64,000 bases of DNA from Mermis nigrescens. Its lineage: Eukaryota > Nematoda > Enoplea > Mermithida > Mermithidae. The position numbers were made by a program, and so were the translations under genes. The DNA lies in contig JAVLUZ010000151.1 of the NCBI GenBank assembly GCA_036768485.1, positions 3,419,330 to 3,483,329 of the forward strand. The letters are read 5' to 3'. Shown here piece after piece: positions 58,401 through 64,000 of the stretch; position 1 is the stretch's first letter, and every line of letters starts with the position of its first letter. The notes below the pieces were generated by a model. The model saw only the letters and a program-made list of their open reading frames with translations, was not told the DNA's origin and ran no database searches.

Positions 58401-61400
58401 GTGTTGTCATAGTTATGAAAACTGAACCGCCGCACTAACTCGACGCTGAATTGAACGCCGCGCACCGAATTTGCGTGATTATCCAACAAGGGTGAGTAAA
58501 GGCACACCCCCATCACGTCCGGCACAACCAGCAAAATTACCCCAGATACACCGCTTTTGGCTGGTAGGCCAACCTAAGTAAATAATTCATATTTTCAAAA
58601 TGAAAAATTATGTGCTTGGTTCATATGCCAGCGATTGATGTTTAAGCAAACATCGATGTCAGAGCTTGGAACCATACATAGGCGTGGGGAATTTAAGGGT
58701 TTGTGCCCCTCCCCCAGAATCTGGTAGAGCCCCACCGTTGCCTACGTATTCTTGGAATCGGGTCTTAAGCTCAAAATTTCAGTGCCGTAGCATACAACAT
58801 AGGAAACAGTACTGTTCTGATTGATATTAACGATAGTTTTTCACTTCATTGATGTGAGATCGAGTGGACCAATTCCTCCATAATTTTGGAAGTACGTGAA
58901 ATTTTCACAAGGGTCCCATAGGAGAAAAAATTAAATTTTTTGATGCGTATGTGAAATACCGCCGGAATAGATCTTAGTCTGCTGTGCTAATAAGACCAAA
59001 ATTTACAAGCGCTTCGCGCCGGATCGATTCTTTTTGTGCAATTTTTATCTTACAGAGAGCCTAAGTTTGAGTAAGGCATGGTTAATATGACAAATTTTTC
59101 CCAATTTTTTGCAATGCGACAGAAATAAATAGCGTGGCTCTTTAAAACGTCATATTTTTCTAAGTGATCAAAATGAAAGGAATTTCCTTTTTAAACAATA
59201 ATTTCTTCTCTAGTGCATAGAGCACCTCAAGAAACGTTCAAAAATAGCATTCTTTCGCCACTCACCTCGTCGTTGCTGACGTAGCTAGCTTTCGTCCTTC
59301 AATTCTGAAAATCAACTAAGTGTCTCTCTTTTTGATTTTTTCTGACTCGTATTTAAATGTTGCTTGCAGAAACGAAACTTATAATGCGCAATAATCATAG
59401 CGTATCATCTTTTTAAAAGTCGTCAGATTGATTTAATTTATATGCCATTATCATGCCTGAAAATAAAATGAGTCAAATTATACGTAAAACACTATAAGCG
59501 GTCAACACTGTCAACTTTTGTTTCGAATGAACCATAAGTTTCATTAATTTAATTACGAGTATGAGCTTAGGGTCACCCTTAGAATTCATGAAAAGCGAAT
59601 ATTTTTTGCGATTCGGGCCCGAGTGACAAAACTCGCTTTAGCTGCAATCTATGCTGTAAGCCAAATAAAGTAAGTTAAGTAAATTTAAGAGTTACTTTTT
59701 TCAGCTCCAACAGAAAACGACTTATTTGTAACCAAAAATCAAAAAATCTGACAGAAATCAGCGCTATATCTTAAAAAACGAGGATACGGGTCATGCATAA
59801 TTCTTGCCTGCTCATTGTCTACTTTGTCCCGGTTTTTGATACAACTTATTACGAATTTCCCAAGGAACTATCGGAGTGAACATAATCATTTCAAAAATGC
59901 ATTAAACAGGCTGCAATCTTTTGCAGCTCATATGCAAGGAAAAGTTAAGCAGTGTAGTGAATGTGATCGTAATAATAATGTGAATGTGATAGTAATAATA
60001 ATAAGACTTCAATGTTTTTATCATTAATAGTTTAAAATTAATAGTAGCACAAAAGCATGCATACATGGAAAGAAAATTGTCCAGAGTAGTCGTTCATACC
60101 GCAGGAATACATCAACGAGAGTACATCTCGAGAACAACTGGAGTCAAATACTTTCTCGCCGTTCAAAGGGCACACACCGCCATTTGCAAGTGTAGCGGCT
60201 AGGACTGAGCCACCGTCTGAGTCAATTTCAATTGCGCATAACTATATAAGAATTGTTCTTAGATTACGCTTTGCATTTCATAGTCAATCAATAAAAAGCT
60301 AGATTTGATGAGGTCATAACCCTAGGTGCAGAGCAAGGCCAATCTGGGAAGGGGGGTCAGCCGGTCTGAAGGGGGTCAAGAATTGAGCTTTTTGGGCCAA
60401 AATTAGCTCGAAAATTGTATAAGCGCTAAAATTGTGTTGAAACTATGTTATTACACCGTTTCTGGTCAATTTAAGGCATTTTCGAAGGGAATTTTCATTT
60501 TTCATCCATTTTTGACCTTCATTATGCCACATTTTCTCCGAAAAAAGTTCCCGTTTTCCTATTCTGGGGTTGTCAGGACCCAGGGGAAGTTCGGTTAGGG
60601 ACCAGACCTGGACCCAGAATCGAAAAATGGGCAATTTTCCAGTAAAAATGAGCTAAATGAAGGCCTAAAATTGACGAAAATTTGAATTTATCCATAAAAA
60701 TGCATTAAACTAATCGGAAAGTGTGAAATAACGTCATTTTTACGCTATTTTAGCATTTATACCTGTTTTGATGCATTTTGGTTCAAGGAGGGTCTAGACT
60801 CGTAGAAAAGCAAAACGCAAAGCTTTATGGAATCATACAGGCTAAATTGAAACGAGAATGCTAAAAAATTAAAACTGACCAGAAACTGACAATTAAGATA
60901 ACTTTTGCACTATTTTAATGTTTACACAGATTTTTAAGGCAATTTTAGCTCAAAAAAGCTCACCGGTTGACACCCCAGACCAGCTGATTGTATAATTCAA
61001 AAGTGCATCCGCCAAACGCACTTCTCGCATAATAACAATCGCAGTAATGGTGGGGCTGCTGGGATTATTGGTGGGGCTGTTGGGACGGTGGGGCTGTTGG
61101 GACGGTGGGGCTGTTGGGACGGTGGGGCTGTTGTGACGGTGGGGTTGTTGGGACGGTGGGGCTGTTGGGACTGGTGGGGGTTGGGACTGGTGGGGCTGTT
61201 GGGACGGGTGGGGCTGTTGGGATTATTGGTGGGGCTGTTGGGACGGTGGGGCTGTTGGGACGGTGGGGTTGTTGGGACGGTGGGGCTGTTGGGATTGGTG
61301 AGGCTGTTGGGATTGGTGGGGCTGTTGGGATTATTGGTGGGCTGTTGGAACGGTGGGGCTGTTGGGACTGGTGGGGCTGTTGAGACGGGTGGGGCTGTTG

Positions 61401-62779
61401 GGATTTTTGGTGGGGCTGTTGGGACGGTGGGGCTGTTGGAACGGTGGGGCTGTTGTGACTGGTGGGGCTCTTGAGACATCACCGACCAGCTGAACTTAGA
61501 CCAGCCATATTATGCATCAATGATCCACTGCAGCATAAGCCTTATGAGAAAATTCAGCCGCAACTAGTAATTAAACTTTTTTCTCGTGCTTTGCGCTGTT
61601 TTTGAAGCGACCAAATAATGACTCACTCATTAAAACAGCAGATGCGTCCGCAATCAACATTCCCGTTAAGTCGCGACAAAAGGACTAATAGTACCAACAA
61701 CCCCAAGGATTAGGGTGCTGCCCATGTTTCATATATGCACATAGGAAGGGGTGAGAATGGAGTATAACCCCGCTAAAGGATCCAAAAGCTAGATACTGCA
61801 GAGCAGTTAAGCCAACAATACTGTATTTTCAAGTGATTTTCACGTACAAATAACCAAAAATCGTTTACTGTATTAAAAATCCTGATCCCCCGACCCCAAA
61901 ATCTCAATTTTACCCGACCATGTGCATCCATGCCATGTATAATCAGCAGAGGTGAAATCACAGAATTTAAAATAAGTGAATAAACGAGTAGTGTTCATAC
62001 TTTCCTTTCGCAATTCAAATGATAAAATGAGCAAAATAGCCTATATATATTTTTGCAGCAAGACCGCGTTTTTTAAACATTGTTAGCCTATTTCAGCTAA
62101 GCTAAAAACAATAAATACATTGAAATTCACTAATCCATTTTAGCTTTCTAGGTCATTTTTATTCAATTTTGGCACTTGGTAGACGACCAGGCCAGAATAC
62201 TTTTCTTCTAAAACATGAGATAATGATTCGGCCATTTTAAACAACGTTATATCGTTACATCAATAATAGAATGATATGCGAGTTACCATAAAAAATGCAT
62301 GAAAAAATGAAAATCGGTGTCAAACTTAATATTAGGTACCTGAAAGTATAATTCCAGCATTTCATTCAATTTAACACCGCCTAAGCATTTATTTTCGCGC
62401 AAATAATGAGCTAAGGCAAAATTTCTATCTCCAGTAGCTCGTTCTGATAAGTAACTAAATGGAAAATGTAGTAAGATTAGCATAAATCATCTTCAGATAG
62501 TTAGGTACTCTTACGCCGTGTTGCTGAAGCCAACGTAATCACCACCAGCCATTTTCTTATACAGATTGAAAAGCTGCAAAGATTAACATGTAATTTGTAA
62601 TTGAATATTAAACAATAAATTGAATGCATACGTAGTCAAATCGATCAGCCATTTTCATATCTTCCTGAAAACGAAATGATATTTAGAGACCTAAAAAAAT
62701 AATTAAACCATTGACCTTACTTTCAATATAGAGCAAATTACCATCGCGCCAGCATTTATCATTGGATTGTGCGGCTTTC
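55164..62779 (-). CDS. GLS: Glutaminase paralog B, 3' eight exons, ankyrin-containing
   Basis: Partial gene. Exons: 62721-62779, 62632-62664, 62515-62573, 62340-62454, 60065-60241, 58287-58573, 55944-56084 and 55164-55410; all phases agree and the 5' exons lie beyond the right edge. Glutaminase-domain landmarks are [46 protein letters not shown] and LPAKSGVSG. The C-terminus has an ankyrin stretch ([15 protein letters not shown], then [20 protein letters not shown]), as in full-length animal glutaminase, followed by an acidic tail. The catalytic Tyr in CGMYD is Asn here. The SxxK exon is outside the window, so activity cannot be judged fully. Confidence 0.94.
55505..55875. mobile_element. MITE of the AAGTGCCTTTTT family
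   Basis: Core AAGTGCCTTTTTGGGG, TTCCTAGAGCATAAAAACAC and GCGTGAAGCGCCG match the copies at 2165 and 44275. Lies in the last intron of paralog B. Confidence 0.6.
55944..56084 (-). CDS. GLS: GLS paralog B ankyrin exon
   Basis: Acceptor TTAGTTCAG, donor GACAG|GTACAC. Encodes [15 protein letters not shown] and the next helix to AKDR, the first ankyrin repeat of animal glutaminase. Joins the preceding exon as AG+G = Arg, with exactly the family spacing from RR to DYD. Confidence 0.96.
56610..57205 (+). repeat. Two adjacent intronic repeats
   Basis: 56610-56880 matches the CTGGTCAATTTAAGGCA family (start CATAGATGCACAGCATGG). 56880-57205 matches AAGTGCCTTTTT-family sequence and ends GTGCACCTATG. 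The intronic frame at 57371-57577 has no recognisable domain. Confidence 0.5.
57873..58277. mobile_element. AAGTGCCTTTTT-family MITE beside a GLS splice donor
   Basis: Flanks CTTGCGAG (57865-57872) and CTTGCGAA (58278-58285) are an 8-bp TSD with one mismatch. The right copy is intron positions +2 to +9 after the exon ending at 58287, so the element begins 9 bp into the intron. Interior carries GGCGCTTAGCGCC. Confidence 0.8.
58287..58573 (-). CDS. GLS: GLS paralog B exon with LPAKSGVSG
   Basis: Acceptor TTTACTTAG, donor CGCAG|GTTCGC. Encodes [25 protein letters not shown] and [10 protein letters not shown]. The equivalent of paralog A exon 9 plus the linker to the ankyrin repeats, without the intron paralog A has after DPR. 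Confidence 0.96.
58574..60064. other. Intron of GLS paralog B
   Basis: About 1.5 kb, mostly unique AT-rich sequence. A short MITE-like piece lies at about 58665-58750 (CATACATAGGCGTGGGG) and a GCGCTTCGCGCCGG palindrome at about 59010. No further exon is needed by phase. Confidence 0.5.
60065..60241 (-). CDS. GLS: GLS paralog B exon with catalytic Tyr replaced
   Basis: 177 bp, phase 0, acceptor CTTATATAG, donor TTCCAT|GTATGC. Encodes [14 protein letters not shown] and [17 protein letters not shown]. The codon at the conserved catalytic Tyr (CGMYD) reads AAC (Asn) instead of TAC; neighbouring residues are intact. Confidence 0.97.
60315..60660 (+). repeat. Repeat of the CTGGTCAATTTAAGGCA family
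   Basis: TTTCTGGTCAATTTAAGGCA and CGCTAAAATTGTGTT match the copies at 30464 and 56610. A second, inverted fragment follows at 60660-61000. Confidence 0.6.
61048..61470. repeat. 17-bp minisatellite GGTGGGGCTGTTGGGAC
   Basis: About 24 units of GGTGGGGCTGTTGGGAC with variants such as ATTATT and CTGGT insertions. G-rich on the plus strand. Long Pro/Asn/Ser or Gly/Leu frames across it are artefacts. In an intron of GLS paralog B; 61480-62339 shows no gene. Confidence 0.95.
62340..62454 (-). CDS. GLS: GLS paralog B exon (split half 2)
   Basis: Acceptor CCATTTAG, donor TTTCAG|GTACCT. Encodes [18 protein letters not shown] and LELYFQ, keeping conserved Glu, Asn and Tyr. Confidence 0.95.
62515..62573 (-). 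CDS. GLS: GLS paralog B exon (split half 1)
   Basis: Acceptor CTTTGCAG, donor ACGGC|GTAAGA. Encodes [19 protein letters not shown]. The 60-bp intron after it is absent from paralog A. Confidence 0.94.
62632..62664 (-). CDS. GLS: GLS paralog B 33-bp microexon
   Basis: Acceptor CGTTTTCAG, donor GACTAC|GTATGC. Encodes [11 protein letters not shown], aligned with the paralog A microexon at 45345-45377. Confidence 0.92.
62721..62779 (-). CDS. GLS: GLS paralog B exon with NPMINAGAM
   Basis: Acceptor CTTTTCCAG, donor TTGAAA|GTAAGG. Encodes [19 protein letters not shown]; the active-site Asn is present. The most 5' exon of this gene inside the window. Confidence 0.95.
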
Positions 62780-63161
62780 CTGGAAAAGGAGGTTCTAATA
62801 ATTACAAAACTTTTCTTTGTGCATAGTTTATTAATAACGAATTCAACGTCATTGGATAAGCATAAGAGATTAATCAACACTCATATTGAAAAAGGATATT
62901 AGATTTTCGCTTAAAGAATAGATAGACACCATAAAAATTACGAATGTAAGTCATATTAAAGGTATAGATGCATAATGACAATTTGGATAGAGAGGGTGAA
63001 ATCGAGAACTAGTGGTGAAAGAGGGACAAAATCAGAAATTTAGCGGCAGTACATCGCGTCTTTGTCTATCATTAAGTAAAATTAGCTTGAAAGTAAACTA
63101 TTTCGGACCTTAACTGCTTCGAGTACTCGGCTTTCGGATCCTTTAGCGGAGGGGTAATACC

Positions 63162-63441
63162 CACACATGGGCGTGGGGAGTCTGGGGGGTCTGGACCCCC
63201 CCCCAGAAACCAAAAGACCCCCCAGAAATCAAAAGACCCCCCCAGAAATCAAAAGACCCCCCCAGAATTCAATTTTTGAAAATTTTTTTCGTTTTTTTCG
63301 CAATTTTTTGATGCCAATGGATAGTGCTTGATGAGAAACGTCGAAAAATGGTGTTTTTATCGCCATACCACCATTTTTAAGGCCATTTTTTGACCTTCAA
63401 AAAATCTTGGACCCCCAGAATTTTCTTGCTGCCCACGTATG
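63162..63441 (-). mobile_element. CAYACSTGGGC-family MITE, TSD GTAATACC
   Basis: Starts CACACATGGGCGTGGGG and ends GCTGCCCACGTATG. Perfect TSDs GTAATACC lie at 63154-63161 and 63442-63449. Very similar to the MRPS28 donor-site copy. The rest of the window to 64000 is AT-rich and unassigned. Confidence 0.94.
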
Positions 63442-64000
63442 GTAATACCCCTCTCAATAATCCCTATGTGCACGTACGATAAAAAGGCATGCAGAAAGCG
63501 ATAATATAAAAAGATACACGTTAGATTATGAAATACCAAAAAATAGAACGACTATCTATCAGGTATATTAAAAACTGAACAAGCAAAGAGAAACCACCAC
63601 GCCGGATCAGGCTATTTCAACTCCGTATTATGTTTCATCAAAATCTAGTAAATATGTCAAATATGGTGTCGGTTCAATTTTCTTTTCATTTTACTTTAAA
63701 CAGAAACCATAGATAATCTGATTAAATAATTTGAATCTGATGTTTTTTTAGTGAAACAAAACAATTGGATGGATTTTGTTTATAATTTTATATAATTTAA
63801 TTGTCTTATACCATTATAATTTTCTACTTTCACTTAAATAACTTAGGATAATTGTCTGTCTGCACTTCTATTTTCAATCTTTTTGTTACCTAACACTGAA
63901 CCGATTCTTTCTATCTATCCAAATGATTGAGTAGAGAGATAAAAGATCTATATAATTCTATTATTTTATAATTAAGGTCGAAAAATTTTAAATTTTAATT

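Noticed and set aside
60997..61482. Proline/asparagine-rich or glycine/leucine-rich frames
   Set aside because: They are translations of the 17-bp minisatellite on either strand.

Overview
This window is repeat-rich nuclear DNA from a eukaryote, most likely an arthropod. It is AT-rich, and its genes have small spliced exons (33-287 bp) with GT-AG borders, separated by kilobases of transposon debris. It also holds hAT-like and mariner-like elements. Sap-feeding hemipterans are a plausible guess, but nothing in the sequence fixes the clade.

Three conserved genes can be rebuilt exon by exon. (1) A plus-strand MRPS28 gene (mitochondrial small-ribosomal-subunit protein, bS1m) has three exons between 21456 and 30327. 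(2) A minus-strand glutaminase gene (GLS paralog A) has ten phase-consistent exons from 54241 down to a stop at 34285. (3) A second glutaminase in the same orientation (GLS paralog B) has its last eight exons from 62779 down to a stop at 55164; its 5' exons lie beyond the right edge. The two glutaminases form a head-to-tail tandem pair with matching exon sizes (33, 59 and 177 bp). They have diverged in a complementary way. Paralog A keeps every catalytic-site position I can check, but its last exon replaces the ankyrin repeats with a short unrelated tail. Paralog B keeps the ankyrin repeats, but the conserved catalytic tyrosine in the CGMYD motif is Asn (CGMND). MRPS28 and paralog A converge tail to tail.

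Layout: 1-675 holds an unrecognised minus-strand reading frame with two in-frame stops. 680-4470 holds short tandem repeats and a foldback-like element. About 4735-16030 is a satellite of roughly 23 tandem units of about 465 bp, interrupted by a palindromic MITE. 16-21 kb is non-coding with MITEs and a large foldback element. 21.4-30.3 kb is MRPS28, with introns full of nested hAT-type elements. 30.3-34.2 kb is a hAT-like element with nested insertions. 34.3-54.2 kb is GLS paralog A, whose introns contain a palindromic mariner derivative and a dead hAT transposase. 55.2-64 kb is the 3' part of GLS paralog B.

The dominant repeat class is a set of short MITEs with ends of the type CAYACSTGGGC and 8-bp target-site duplications (TSDs). 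At least ten copies have readable TSDs. Two insertions of 8-bp-TSD elements fall on splice donors: one duplicates the MRPS28 exon 2 donor, and one lies at +9 of a paralog B intron.
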